DNA of 64,000 nucleotides from contig JAGAQG010000047.1 in the NCBI GenBank assembly GCA_017622875.1, forward strand, positions 1 to 64,000, read 5' to 3'. Within the stretch, counting starts at the first letter, position 1. The number at the start of each line of letters is the position of its first letter. The position numbers and the translations under genes were made by a program. The notes below the pieces were generated by a model. The model worked only from the letters and a program-made list of their open reading frames with translations, ran no database searches and was not told the origin of the DNA. The DNA comes from Lachnospiraceae bacterium (GTDB taxonomy: Bacteria; Bacillota; Clostridia; Lachnospirales; Lachnospiraceae). Shown piece after piece: positions 26,463 through 35,783 of this stretch.

Positions 26463-26539
26463 TTCGTTAATAAAATGATTAACGAAAGTATTGCAATGAA
26501 TAAAAAACTGTGCTAGAGTATAATTAATCAAATGATTAA
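26463..26539. promoter_or_regulatory. Two palindromic BlaI-type operators and promoter
   Basis: TTCGTTAAT-N6-ATTAACGAA (26463-26486) and TTAATCA-AA-TGATTAA (26524-26539) share the ATGATTAAC core. A promoter lies between: TTGCAA (26491) with TAGAGT 17 bp on, overlapping TATAAT (26519-26524). A dimeric repressor at both sites would block it. The site assignment to the adjacent repressor is inferred. Confidence 0.7.
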
Positions 26540-26562
26540 CAAATGGCTTAGCAGGAGGGCTT

Positions 26563-26937
26563 ATGAAATATAATTCAGGTTTATCGGAAAATGAATGGTA
26601 CATTATGCAGGTGCTTTGGGAGAAATCTCCATCGACGTTAAGAGAAATTTGCGACGCATTGAAGGAATCCAAGGGTTGGACAAAGCATGCGGTTACTTCA
26701 TTTTTGAAACGAATGCTGGAAAAAGGCGCGATCAAAGTAGATGAAAGTGGAAAAGTAAAAGAATATTCCGCAATCTGGAGTCAGGAAGAGACAATTTTAG
26801 AAGAAACTCATTCTATTTTGGATAGAGTTTATCGCGGGAATCTGCTTTTGATGGTTAGCAATGCTGTGAAAGAGCAGAAATTATCAAAAGAGGAAATCGA
26901 CGAACTGAAAAATATGTTGGACAGTATGGGGCAGTAG
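26563..26937 (+). CDS. BlaI/MecI/CopY-family repressor
   Basis: 124 aa. The winged helix (LSENEWYIMQVLWEKSPSTLREICDAL, cut here: ENEWYIMQVLWEKSP, then WTKHAVTSFLKRML) and the C-terminal dimerisation helices are typical. In this family, proteolysis after sensor activation releases the operator. The gene is followed 13 nt later by an M56 sensor-like gene, the usual pair. No beta-lactamase is next to it. The regulated target beyond the operon itself is unknown. Confidence 0.93.
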   Translation: MKYNSGLSENEWYIMQVLWEKSPSTLREICDALKESKGWTKHAVTSFLKRMLEKGAIKVDESGKVKEYSAIWSQEETILEETHSILDRVYRGNLLLMVSNAVKEQKLSKEEIDELKNMLDSMGQ

Positions 26938-26950
26938 CCGGGAGGCACAG

Positions 26951-29284
26951 ATGAGATTTTTATACTTTTTTGTGAGCAGTTTATGTTTAATAGGACTTGT
27001 ACTATTAATTAGAAATGTGTTTCGAAAGAAACTGGCACCGGGAGTAATTTATGCACTGTGGCTGATTCCGATGATCAGACTGTTACTTCCTTTTGCGGGA
27101 TGGGAGCTTCCGGTATTTGGCACAGCAGCGGATATTTTAAACGCGCCATATGAGATAGTATCTGAAATGCTTGAAAAGAATGATTTGAATGAAATTTCTG
27201 TGACAGATTCAGAGGTGCAAAACGAGAAGATACAGTGGCAGGAACAGATAGAAAATGAAAATACAGGCACTAAAATCTATGAGGCAGTCAATCCAACAGC
27301 CCAAATTGCAGGAACAGAGCTCCCAATATCTGAGTCAGAGAAAAAATTGGCGCTTGTTTCCCCAATACAGGGGAAGCAATTAATACCAGTTTGTGTCTGG
27401 CTTGCAGGAAGTGTGATTGTGGGCGGCTATACACTCTACAGAAATCGCCAGCTAAAAAGATGCATCCGGCAGATGGAACAAAGAGACATGGCGAAAGGAA
27501 TTATTGTACGTGTTGGAAATCAGGTAAGTGTTCCATGCTTGGCAGGGATATTGAAACCACAAATTGTTGTTCCTGAGGAGATTTATCAGGATCAGAAACT
27601 GTATGAATGTGTATTGCGACATGAACTGGCACATTTTGCTCAAAAGGATAATTTATGGACTGCGGTAAGAATTTTGCTGTGTGTCATATACTGGTGGAAT
27701 CCGCTTGTATGGTATGCGTCCATCTGTGCGGAAGAAGATGCAGAGATTGCTTGTGACGCGAGGGCTTTGAAAGGGCAGACGACAGAAGAAAAAAGGAACT
27801 ATGGCTATGCATTGCTTCAAATGCTGGAACATGCACAGAGCAGGGGCCAGCATTTATGTGCGGCAACCTCCATGTCAGGTGACAAAAAGAGCATGAAACG
27901 AAGAATTCAGGAAATTTCTGCGGGGACATCTACAAAAAGGATGGTTTTATTGCCTGCGTTGATGCTGCTTGTCGCAGTGTTGGTTCTGGGGTGTGGAATT
28001 CCAAGCTCAAAAAGCTGGATAAAAACAGGAGATTGGGACAGCAATGAGACGGAGGATGCAATCATTTCAGAGAGCGAGTTTAGTTATTTTCTGCAGGATA
28101 ATATAAAAAGTCTGTTGCTTTATTATGAAATTTATGAATACGGAAATCTGATGGAAAGAAGAATTTTAATGTTTGGTGAGACTGATAATCCTGCGCTATC
28201 TGACAATACATTGGAATTTAGTCGTGAAATTTCGAAATTTTCAGAAGATAGTAAGCTGTATATGCTGAATAACAAAAGTGTTACAACCTGTTTACCTTGC
28301 CCGCTGTCAGACTATCCGGGGAACGGTTCCAGTTCCTTTGGTGTATTGAATTCTGACAAAAAAATTGAAATCGTTCCGGAAGAGAGCCTTATTTTGACTG
28401 CTGATTACAGAACAGAAGGAGAAAAAATACAGACTTTTAATTGTCAGGTTTTATCAGGATATACGGAAGAAGAGCTAAGAGAAACCTTAAAAGACAATTA
28501 TGCAGTTGGATTTTTAAGGATTGTATTCTCGGAAATGTCAGAAAACGAATTATATCAGAAGTACGAGCAATTGGAATACCCGCTAAGCGGTGAAACAGAG
28601 GATATCATGCTGTCAGACAGTGAAACTTTTGCAGCAAGCTGGGCAGAGACTTTCTGCAATCGGGATGTAAACACAATTCTGGAATTGTCCACCGACGAAG
28701 CAATTGCCAGGATGCAGGAGTATGCAATTCTTGACGAAGAATGTACCTATTTTGGATGGTCCAGCCCGTGACCAATGTTCGGAGAAACGCTGTACGAAAT
28801 TGTGGAATGTGATGAAAATGGAGCATACATCCGATATTATGCATCAGATTCTACGCCACACCTGACCGTTTGGGATAGCAATATTGAATTTGAAAAAATA
28901 GATGGAGAAATCAAGCTTACATCATTAACCTATCATTTTTATGAAGGAATCCATACATGGGAAGAATTTGAACTTGCATATCCAAATAGGAACGTGAATG
29001 GAACACCGATGGACTACTACACCAATGGATTGGGAGAAGCATTGAATAAAAATGCGTTACTGAGTTCATCAATGGAATATCAGGCCCTGTTCGATCCGAT
29101 CACTGCAGCAGCGAAACTATTAAATATCAGTACAAATGAAGAATTAGTATGCTTCGTGGAGAAAGATACGGATGCAGAGACAATGGTGCAGATTATTTTC
29201 TTAAATGATAATGGAACAGAAGATTTGGTAGGAATTTCCATGTGGCAGCCATATGGAGAGGATGGAATCTGGATTCCGAAGTAG
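26951..29284 (+). pseudogene. BlaR1-like M56 metallopeptidase sensor, interrupted by an in-frame TGA
   Basis: The frame runs 606 codons to TGA 28769-28771, then stays open in the same frame for 170 more sense codons (from CCA 28772) to the stop at 29284. The intact protein would be 777 aa. Features are N-terminal membrane helices, the zinc motif HELAH (His224, His228), another helix near 335, and an extracytoplasmic C-terminal domain. The text around the stop reads FGWSSP-stop-PMFGETLY; one base change from a Trp codon (TGG) would restore it, and homologues recalled have Trp here. There is no penicillin-binding serine motif, so this is not a typical beta-lactam sensor. Truncation removes about a fifth of the protein; the protease part could remain active. 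A sequencing error is possible. Confidence 0.75.
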
Positions 29285-29298
29285 AAATTATACAAAAG

Positions 29299-29326
29299 AA
29301 ATGGCTCCGAATTCGGAGCCATTTTC
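29299..29326. terminator. Bidirectional terminator between the M56 gene and argG
   Basis: Perfect 11-bp inverted repeat AAATGGCTCCG / CGGAGCCATTT with an AATT loop, T-rich on both outer flanks. Confidence 0.85.
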
Positions 29327-29336
29327 TATAGAAACC

Positions 29337-30563
29337 TTATTTCTTGTTCTGTTCTACTTCCTGAAGCTTCATTGCGCGTACCTTTAATGGAAGTCCAAAT
29401 AATGTGATGAATCCATCTGCATCATGGTGGTCATATAAATCACCTGTTGTGAAGGAAGCTAAGGATTCGCTGTATAAGCTGTATGGAGAAGTTGTTCCGG
29501 CTTTAATGATATTGCCTTTGTAAAGTTTGAATTTTACTTCACCAGTTACATATTTCTGTGTGCTGGAAACGAATGCGCGAAGTGCATCGCAAAGTGGTGT
29601 GAACCATTTTCCTTCGTAAACAACCTGAGCAAGTTTGTTTCCGAGGTCTTTCTTTGTTTCCATTGTAGCACGGTCAAGAACTAATTCCTCCAGCTGTTTG
29701 TGTGCTTCCATAAGGATTGTTCCGCCTGGTGTTTCATATACACCACGGGATTTCATACCAACTACACGGTTTTCAACGATATCTACGATACCAATACCAT
29801 GTTTTCCTCCAAGTGCGTTTAATTCTTTGATAATATCAGCAACTTTCATAGCTTTTCCGTTTACAGAAGTAGGAACACCAGCTTCGAAAGTCATTGTTAC
29901 ATATTCGCCTTCGTCAGGAGCGTGTTCTGGAGAAACACCTAAAACTAAAAGGTGATCGTAGTTTGGTTCTAATGCAGGGTTTTCAAGTTCCAGACCTTCA
30001 TGGCTGATGTGCCATAAGTTACGGTCACGACTGTAGCTGCTGTCTGTAGAGAATGGAAGGTCGATACCATGTGCTTTACAGTATTCGATTTCATCTTCAC
30101 GAGACTGCATGGTCCATACATCTGTCATACGCCATGGAGCGATTACTTTAATGTCTGGAGCCAATGCTTTGATACCAAGTTCAAAACGAATCTGGTCATT
30201 TCCTTTACCAGTTGCACCGTGGCAGATTGCAACAGCGCCTTCTTTACGAGCGATTTCTACGAGACGTTTTGCAATTACCGGACGAGCCATAGATGTTCCG
30301 AGTAAATATTTGTTTTCGTAAACTGCGCCAGCCTGTACACATGGCATAATGAAATCTTCACAGAATTCATCTACAACATCTTCAATATATAATTTGGAAG
30401 CACCGGATAATTTTGCTCTTTCATCCAGTCCGTCTAATTCATTTCCCTGTCCGCAGTCGATGCAGCAGCAGATAACTTCGTAATCGAACTGTTCCTTTAA
30501 CCATGGGATGATGGCTGTTGTATCAAGACCGCCTGAGTACGCTAAAACAACTTTTTCTTTCAT
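29337..30563 (-). CDS. argG: Argininosuccinate synthase
   Basis: 408 aa from MKEKVVLAYSGGLDT. The start has AAGGAG 8 nt upstream; the frame is open to 30686 without a site. The PP-loop SGGLDTT binds ATP. GATGKGNDQIRFE and the SRDRNLWHISHEG segment are family markers. It joins citrulline and aspartate in arginine synthesis. It is divergent from argC and separated by a region with ARG-box-like sites. No argH is seen in the window. Confidence 0.97.
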   Translation of the reverse strand: MKEKVVLAYSGGLDTTAIIPWLKEQFDYEVICCCIDCGQGNELDGLDERAKLSGASKLYIEDVVDEFCEDFIMPCVQAGAVYENKYLLGTSMARPVIAKRLVEIARKEGAVAICHGATGKGNDQIRFELGIKALAPDIKVIAPWRMTDVWTMQSREDEIEYCKAHGIDLPFSTDSSYSRDRNLWHISHEGLELENPALEPNYDHLLVLGVSPEHAPDEGEYVTMTFEAGVPTSVNGKAMKVADIIKELNALGGKHGIGIVDIVENRVVGMKSRGVYETPGGTILMEAHKQLEELVLDRATMETKKDLGNKLAQVVYEGKWFTPLCDALRAFVSSTQKYVTGEVKFKLYKGNIIKAGTTSPYSLYSESLASFTTGDLYDHHDADGFITLFGLPLKVRAMKLQEVEQNKK

Positions 30564-30641
30564 AATTTCAATCTCCTTATGTAAATGTCCATTTTTATAC
30601 GTTTTCGCCCCGTTTTGGGCGTGTTTTTCCAACTGAGCATT

Positions 30642-30670
30642 ACTATACACCAATCTATATAGAAATGCAA
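30642..30670 (-). promoter_or_regulatory. Promoter of argG
   Basis: On the minus strand, TTGCAT (30665-30670), a 17-bp spacer, then TATAGT (30642-30647). Confidence 0.65.
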
Positions 30671-30698
30671 GTGCAAATTTATACATAAAAATTAAAAA

Positions 30699-30747
30699 TA
30701 TTCACAAATAAGTGCATATTATGCATAAAATATGAATAAATATGCAA
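30699..30747. promoter_or_regulatory. ARG-box-like ArgR operators
   Basis: ATGAATAAATATGCAA (30732-30747) is close to the ARG box TGAATAAAAATTCA. TATTCACAAATAAGTGCATA (30699-30718) is a degenerate second copy, and TGCATATTATGCA (30713-30725) is nearly palindromic. They sit between argG and argC promoters, as expected for ArgR control. ArgR itself is not in the window. Confidence 0.65.
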
Positions 30748-30765
30748 AGGAAATGATAAAAAAGG

Positions 30766-30793
30766 TTGACAGAATCGAAAAAAAGTATAATAT
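30766..30793 (+). promoter_or_regulatory. Promoter of argC-argJ-argB-argD
   Basis: TTGACA (30766-30771), a 16-bp spacer, then TAATAT (30788-30793), 20 bp after the nearest ARG-box-like site. Confidence 0.7.
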
Positions 30794-30847
30794 ATAGAAA
30801 GAATACTTAAAAATCGGAGAAAATTACCTTCGGAGGAGAATGAAAAA

Positions 30848-31888
30848 ATGATCAGAGTAGGAATTATCGGAGCTACAGGTTACGCAGGCGGTGAGCTTGT
30901 CAGACTCCTTATGAACCATAAAGAAGCAGAAATCAAATGGTATGGCTCAAGAAGCTATATTGATAAGAAATATTACGAAGTATACCAGAACTTCTTCCAA
31001 ATCGTAGACGATGTCTGCATGGATGATAATATGGAAGCTTTGGCAAATGAAGTAGACGTAATCTTCACAGCAACACCACAGGGCTTATGTGCATCTCTTG
31101 TAAACGAAGACATTTTAAATAAGGTAAAGATTGTTGACCTGAGTGCAGACTTCCGTATTAAAGATGTAGCTACTTATGAAAAATGGTACGGTATTGAACA
31201 CAAGTCTCCGCAGTTTATCGAAGAAGCTGTTTACGGACTTTGCGAGATCAACCGTGAAGATATCAAAAAAGCAAGACTGATCGCAAATCCGGGATGTTAC
31301 CCGACATGCTCTACATTGTCTATCTATCCACTTGCAAAAGAGGGACTGATCGATATGAATACAGTCATCATCGATGCAAAATCCGGTACTTCAGGTGCAG
31401 GACGCGGAGCAAAGGTCGATAACCTCTACTGTGAAGTAAACGAAAACATCAAAGCTTACGGTGTGGCAAGCCACAGACATACACCGGAAATTGAAGAACA
31501 GTTATCTTACGCATCTGGCGAACAGGTACTGTTAAACTTCACACCGCATCTGGTTCCAATGAATCGTGGTATTTTGATCACAGCTTACGCAACATTGAAA
31601 AAAGACGTAACTTATGAAGAAGTAAAAGCAGTTTACGATAAATATTATGCAAATGAAAAGTTTGTCCGTGTTCTTGATAAGGATGTATGTCCTCAGACAA
31701 AATGGGTAGAAGGAAGTAACTATGTAGATGTAAACTTCAAAATTGACCCTCGTACAAAACGCATCATCATGATGGGCGCAATGGACAACCTTGTAAAGGG
31801 TGCTGCCGGTCAGGCGGTACAGAACATGAACCTGATGTTTGGCCTGAAAGAAAGCGAAGGTCTGGAACTGGTTCCAATGTTCCCATAA
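30848..31888 (+). CDS. argC: N-acetyl-gamma-glutamyl-phosphate reductase
   Basis: 346 aa. The NADP fold GIIGATGYAGGELVRLL is at the N terminus and the catalytic Cys150 lies in ANPGCYPT. It reduces N-acetylglutamyl phosphate to the semialdehyde, the third arginine step. First gene of the plus-strand arginine unit, with GGAGGAG 9 nt before ATG. A GNAT gene follows after 10 nt. Confidence 0.97.
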   Translation: MIRVGIIGATGYAGGELVRLLMNHKEAEIKWYGSRSYIDKKYYEVYQNFFQIVDDVCMDDNMEALANEVDVIFTATPQGLCASLVNEDILNKVKIVDLSADFRIKDVATYEKWYGIEHKSPQFIEEAVYGLCEINREDIKKARLIANPGCYPTCSTLSIYPLAKEGLIDMNTVIIDAKSGTSGAGRGAKVDNLYCEVNENIKAYGVASHRHTPEIEEQLSYASGEQVLLNFTPHLVPMNRGILITAYATLKKDVTYEEVKAVYDKYYANEKFVRVLDKDVCPQTKWVEGSNYVDVNFKIDPRTKRIIMMGAMDNLVKGAAGQAVQNMNLMFGLKESEGLELVPMFP

Positions 31889-31898
31889 GGAGATTTGA

Positions 31899-32345
31899 AT
31901 GAATATCAGAGAAATGAAAATAGAAGACTACGACAAAGTTTATGCCCTCTGGAAGACCATCAAAGGCTTTGGTATCCGAAGTGTGGATGACTCTAAAGAA
32001 GGCATTGAGAGATTCTTAAAATGGAATCCGGGCCTGAGTGTTGTAGCAGAAGAAAATGGCGAAATCGTGGGAGCAATCCTTTGCGGTTCAGATGGACGAC
32101 GAGGATGCCTCTATCATGTATGTGTACATAAAGATTACCGACGTCAGGGGATTGGAAAGACCATGGTTGTTTGGTGCATGGAAAAATTGAAAGAGCTTCA
32201 GATTAATAAGGTCAGCCTGATTGCATTTACACAGAATGATATTGGAAATGCATTCTGGAAGGAAATCGGCTGGACAAAGCGAGAAGACTTAAATTATTAC
32301 GATTTTACATTAAACGAAAAAAATATCACAGCATTTATCCAGTAG
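31899..32345 (+). CDS. GNAT-family N-acetyltransferase
   Basis: 148 aa with the acetyl-CoA loop HVCVHKDYRRQGIGKTMV (residues about 70-87) and the C-terminal NDIGNAFWKEIGW motif. The ribosome site AAGGAG is 7 nt before ATG. It lies between argC and argJ. It could supply N-acetylglutamate (an ArgA-like role) or be an unrelated RimI-like enzyme. ArgJ already acetylates glutamate, so an anaplerotic role is only a guess. Confidence 0.85.
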   Translation: MNIREMKIEDYDKVYALWKTIKGFGIRSVDDSKEGIERFLKWNPGLSVVAEENGEIVGAILCGSDGRRGCLYHVCVHKDYRRQGIGKTMVVWCMEKLKELQINKVSLIAFTQNDIGNAFWKEIGWTKREDLNYYDFTLNEKNITAFIQ

Positions 32346-32389
32346 AAGAAAGGAGTGTATGACACAGCTGTGCCATACAAAAGCGAAGT

Positions 32390-33613
32390 ATGAAACAGAT
32401 TCCGGGCGGAGTTACCGCAGCAAAAGGCTTTGAAGCAGCCGGCGTAGAAGCGGGCATTAAATATAAGAACAGAATGGACATGGCCCTTGTATACAGCCAG
32501 GCACCATGTAAAGCAGCTGGAACATTTACTACGAACGTTGTAAAAGCAGCGCCGGTAAAATGGGATTATAAAGTAGTGCATGAATCAGACTATGCGCAGG
32601 CAGTCATCATTAATGCGGGTGTGGCAAATGCATGTACAGGTGCAGAAGGATACGGTTATTGCCTCGACACAGCAAAAGCAGCAGCAAAAGCATTTAACAT
32701 CCCTGAAGAATCTGTTTTAGTAGCATCCACAGGTGTTATCGGAATGCAGCTTCCAATGGATAAAATCTTAGCAGGTGTGGAAATGCTTGCAGAAGCAAAG
32801 GGCGGTTCTTTGGAACACGGAGCACTTGCTTCCAAAGCAATCATGACAACTGATACAGTAAATAAAGAAATTGCTGTAGAATTTGAAGTTGGCGGAAAAA
32901 CAGCAACCATCGGTGGTATGTGCAAAGGTTCTGGTATGATCCATCCGAATATGTGCACAATGCTTGGATTTGTCACAACTGATGTGAACATCTCCAAAGA
33001 ATTGCTGTTAAAAGCATTGCAGGAAAACATTAAAGATACCTTCAATATGGTTTCTGTAGACGGAGATACTTCTACAAACGATACAGTATTACTGCTTGCA
33101 AACGGTATGGCTGGAAATGCAGAAATCACTGAAGAAAATGAAGATTACAAAGCATTCTGTGAAGCATTAAATGTAGTAAATACATTCCTTGCAAGAAAAA
33201 TCGCAGGTGATGGTGAAGGTGCGACAGCATTATTTGAAGTAAAAGTAATTAATGCGGCATCAAAAGAAGATGCAGTTACATTAAGTAAATCAGTTGTAAC
33301 TTCTTCCCTTACAAAAGCAGCAATCTATGGACATGATGCAAACTGGGGACGTATCCTCTGCGCATTGGGTTACTCAGGAGTACAGTTCGATCCTGAAAAA
33401 GTAGATTTATACTTTGAAAGTGCAGCCGGAAAGTTGAAAATCATTGAAAACGGTGTATCTACAGGATATTCTGAAGAGGTTGCCACAAAGATCTTATCTG
33501 AAGAAGAAGTAACAGCAATCGCAGACATGAAGATGGGTGATGCATGTGCTACAGCATGGGGCTGTGACCTTACTTACGATTATGTAAAGATTAATGCAGA
33601 TTACCGTTCATAA
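32390..33613 (+). CDS. argJ: Bifunctional ornithine acetyltransferase / N-acetylglutamate synthase
   Basis: 407 aa. ArgJ transfers acetyl from N-acetylornithine to glutamate (cyclic pathway). It self-cleaves before a nucleophilic Thr: here Thr190 in NMCTMLGFVTTD, with Cys rather than the common Ala at -1. The oxyanion-like KGSGMIHPN precedes it. The start MKQIPGGVTAAKGFEAAGV fits the family, but no ribosome site lies at normal distance; AAAGGAG at 32349 is 34 nt upstream and fits better to a 24-codon frame (ATG 32359 to TGA 32433) overlapping the argJ start. Confidence 0.96.
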   Translation: MKQIPGGVTAAKGFEAAGVEAGIKYKNRMDMALVYSQAPCKAAGTFTTNVVKAAPVKWDYKVVHESDYAQAVIINAGVANACTGAEGYGYCLDTAKAAAKAFNIPEESVLVASTGVIGMQLPMDKILAGVEMLAEAKGGSLEHGALASKAIMTTDTVNKEIAVEFEVGGKTATIGGMCKGSGMIHPNMCTMLGFVTTDVNISKELLLKALQENIKDTFNMVSVDGDTSTNDTVLLLANGMAGNAEITEENEDYKAFCEALNVVNTFLARKIAGDGEGATALFEVKVINAASKEDAVTLSKSVVTSSLTKAAIYGHDANWGRILCALGYSGVQFDPEKVDLYFESAAGKLKIIENGVSTGYSEEVATKILSEEEVTAIADMKMGDACATAWGCDLTYDYVKINADYRS

Positions 33614-33681
33614 TCAGCGGAAAGTGTTTTTGAACAGCACAATTTGAGAACGTGACAGAAGGAATAGAGGAGATTGTGATT

Positions 33682-34578
33682 ATGGAAGAAAAAATGAACA
33701 AATATCTGGAGAAAGCCAATGTGCTCATCGAAGCACTGCCATATATCCAGCGTTTTAATAGAAAGATCATCGTAGTAAAATACGGCGGAAGTGCTATGGC
33801 TGATGAAGAATTAAAGAAAAAAGTCATCGCAGACGTTGTATTATTAAAGCTGGTCGGCTTCAAACCGATCATCGTTCATGGCGGCGGAAAGGAAATCAGC
33901 CGTTGGGTAGAAAAAGTGGGCATGAAGCCACAGTTCATTAACGGTCTTCGTGTAACTGATGCAGAAACCATGGAAGTGGCAGAAATGGTTTTGAATAAAG
34001 TAAACAAAGAGCTTGTATGTCACGTACAGGAACTGGGTGTGAAGGGCGCCGGCATCAGCGGTAAAGACGGTGGACTTCTGAAAGTAAAAAAACGTTATTC
34101 TAATGGAGAAGATATTGGATTCGTAGGAGAAATTACAGAAGTAAATCCTCAGATTCTTCTGGACCTGATTGAAAAAGATTTCTTGCCAATCGTTTGCCCA
34201 ATCGGTCTGGATGATGAATACAATACTTACAATATCAATGCGGATGATGCAGCATGTGCAATCGCAAAAGCGGTAGGTGCTGAAAAGCTTGCATTCTTAA
34301 CAGATATTGAAGGTGTTTACCGTGACAAAGACGATCCGGACAGCTTGATCTCTGAAATTACAGTATCAGAAGCAAAGGAACTGATTGACAGCGGTTACAT
34401 TGGCGGAGGTATGCTTCCAAAGCTTGGAAACTGTATCGACGCAGTGGAAAACGGTGTTTCCAGAGTACATATTTTAGACGGACGTATTCCACATTTCCTT
34501 CTTCTGGAAATTTTCACAAATAAAGGTATCGGGACAGCCATCATTGGCGACGAGGAAAGCAGGTTCCATCATGAGTAA
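33682..34578 (+). CDS. argB: N-acetylglutamate kinase
   Basis: 298 aa from ATG 33682, chosen over GTG 33652 because GAGGAG lies 9 nt upstream. Amino-acid-kinase motifs are VVKYGGSAM and [11 protein letters not shown] near the N terminus, and [14 protein letters not shown] near 195. It phosphorylates N-acetylglutamate, usually the arginine-inhibited step. Its end overlaps the argD start by 8 nt. Confidence 0.97.
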   Translation: MEEKMNKYLEKANVLIEALPYIQRFNRKIIVVKYGGSAMADEELKKKVIADVVLLKLVGFKPIIVHGGGKEISRWVEKVGMKPQFINGLRVTDAETMEVAEMVLNKVNKELVCHVQELGVKGAGISGKDGGLLKVKKRYSNGEDIGFVGEITEVNPQILLDLIEKDFLPIVCPIGLDDEYNTYNINADDAACAIAKAVGAEKLAFLTDIEGVYRDKDDPDSLISEITVSEAKELIDSGYIGGGMLPKLGNCIDAVENGVSRVHILDGRIPHFLLLEIFTNKGIGTAIIGDEESRFHHE

Positions 34579-35755
34579 TCAGGTAATTGACAAAGCGGAA
34601 AGCGCGATTTTACATACTTACAATCGTTTTCAGGTAGTATTTGACAGAGGAGAAGGTGTATACCTCTATGACAATACAGGAAAACAGTATCTTGACTTTG
34701 CGTCAGGAATTGGTGTTCAGTCTTTAGGATATGGAAACGAGGAATACAAACAAGCATTAAAGGATCAGATTGATAAGCTGACCCATATTTCAAATTTATA
34801 TTATTCTGAGCCGATGGCAGAAGCGGCTGCAAAGGTTGTCAAAGCAACCGGCATGAACAGAGTCTTCTTTACAAACAGCGGTACAGAAGCAATCGAAGGT
34901 GCTATTAAAGCAGTCAGAAAATATGCATGGTTAAAGGATGGAAAGCATGACCATGAAATTATCGCCATGAATCATTCCTTCCATGGAAGAAGCATGGGAG
35001 CTCTTTCCATTACAGGTAATGAAAAATATCAGGAGCCTTTCAAACCAATGATCGGCAATGTGAAATTTGCTGATTTTAATGATCTGGATAGTGTAAAGGC
35101 ACTGGTAAATGAAAAAACATGTGCTATCATCATGGAAACCATTCAGGGGGAAGGCGGTATTTATCCTGCAACAGAAGAATTCTTAAAGGGTGTTCGTAAA
35201 ATCTGTGATGAAAACGACATTTTTCTTGTATTAGATGAAATCCAGTGCGGCATGGGACGAAGCGGTTACATGTTCGCATGGCAGGAATACGGTGTAGAAC
35301 CGGATATCATGACCTGTGCAAAAGCACTTGGCTGTGGTGTTCCAGTGGGTGCATTTGTATTAAATGAAAAAACTGCTAAAGGAACATTGGCTCCTGGCGA
35401 TCATGGTACAACTTACGGTGGAAACCCATTTGTTTGTGCAGCGGTTTCCAAAGTACTGGATATTTTTGAAAAAGACAAAATTGTTGAACATGTGAAGGAA
35501 GTTAGTGTATACTTAGAGGGACGTTTGGATGAGTTGGTAAAAGAGTATGATTTCCTTGAGACCCGCCGCGGTAAAGGATTTATGCAGGGACTTGTAGTAC
35601 AGGGACGTCCTGTAGGTGAAATCATTAACAAAGCGCTGGAAAATGGTCTTGTAATCATTTCCGCAGGAAGCAACGTAATTCGTATGCTGCCTCCACTCGT
35701 CATTGAAAAAGAACATGTAGACGAGATGATTGAAAAGCTTAAAAAGAGCTTTTAG
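34571..35755 (+). CDS. argD: Acetylornithine aminotransferase
   Basis: 394 aa from ATG 34571, overlapping the argB stop by 8 nt (translational coupling). It is a class III PLP aminotransferase: [14 protein letters not shown], the [11 protein letters not shown] segment, and Schiff-base Lys251 in TCAKALG. It converts N-acetylglutamate semialdehyde to N-acetylornithine. The next gene follows after 28 nt. Confidence 0.97.
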   Translation: MSNQVIDKAESAILHTYNRFQVVFDRGEGVYLYDNTGKQYLDFASGIGVQSLGYGNEEYKQALKDQIDKLTHISNLYYSEPMAEAAAKVVKATGMNRVFFTNSGTEAIEGAIKAVRKYAWLKDGKHDHEIIAMNHSFHGRSMGALSITGNEKYQEPFKPMIGNVKFADFNDLDSVKALVNEKTCAIIMETIQGEGGIYPATEEFLKGVRKICDENDIFLVLDEIQCGMGRSGYMFAWQEYGVEPDIMTCAKALGCGVPVGAFVLNEKTAKGTLAPGDHGTTYGGNPFVCAAVSKVLDIFEKDKIVEHVKEVSVYLEGRLDELVKEYDFLETRRGKGFMQGLVVQGRPVGEIINKALENGLVIISAGSNVIRMLPPLVIEKEHVDEMIEKLKKSF

Positions 35756-35783
35756 AGATAAGAAGTATTAGAAAGGTAGTAGA

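Noticed and set aside
28769..28771. TGA read as selenocysteine
   Set aside because: No SECIS-like hairpin was recognised, and the position appears to be Trp in recalled homologues, not Cys.
30564..30847. T-box leader for arginine genes
   Set aside because: No T-box sequence or terminator; the region instead holds ARG-box-like sites and close promoters.
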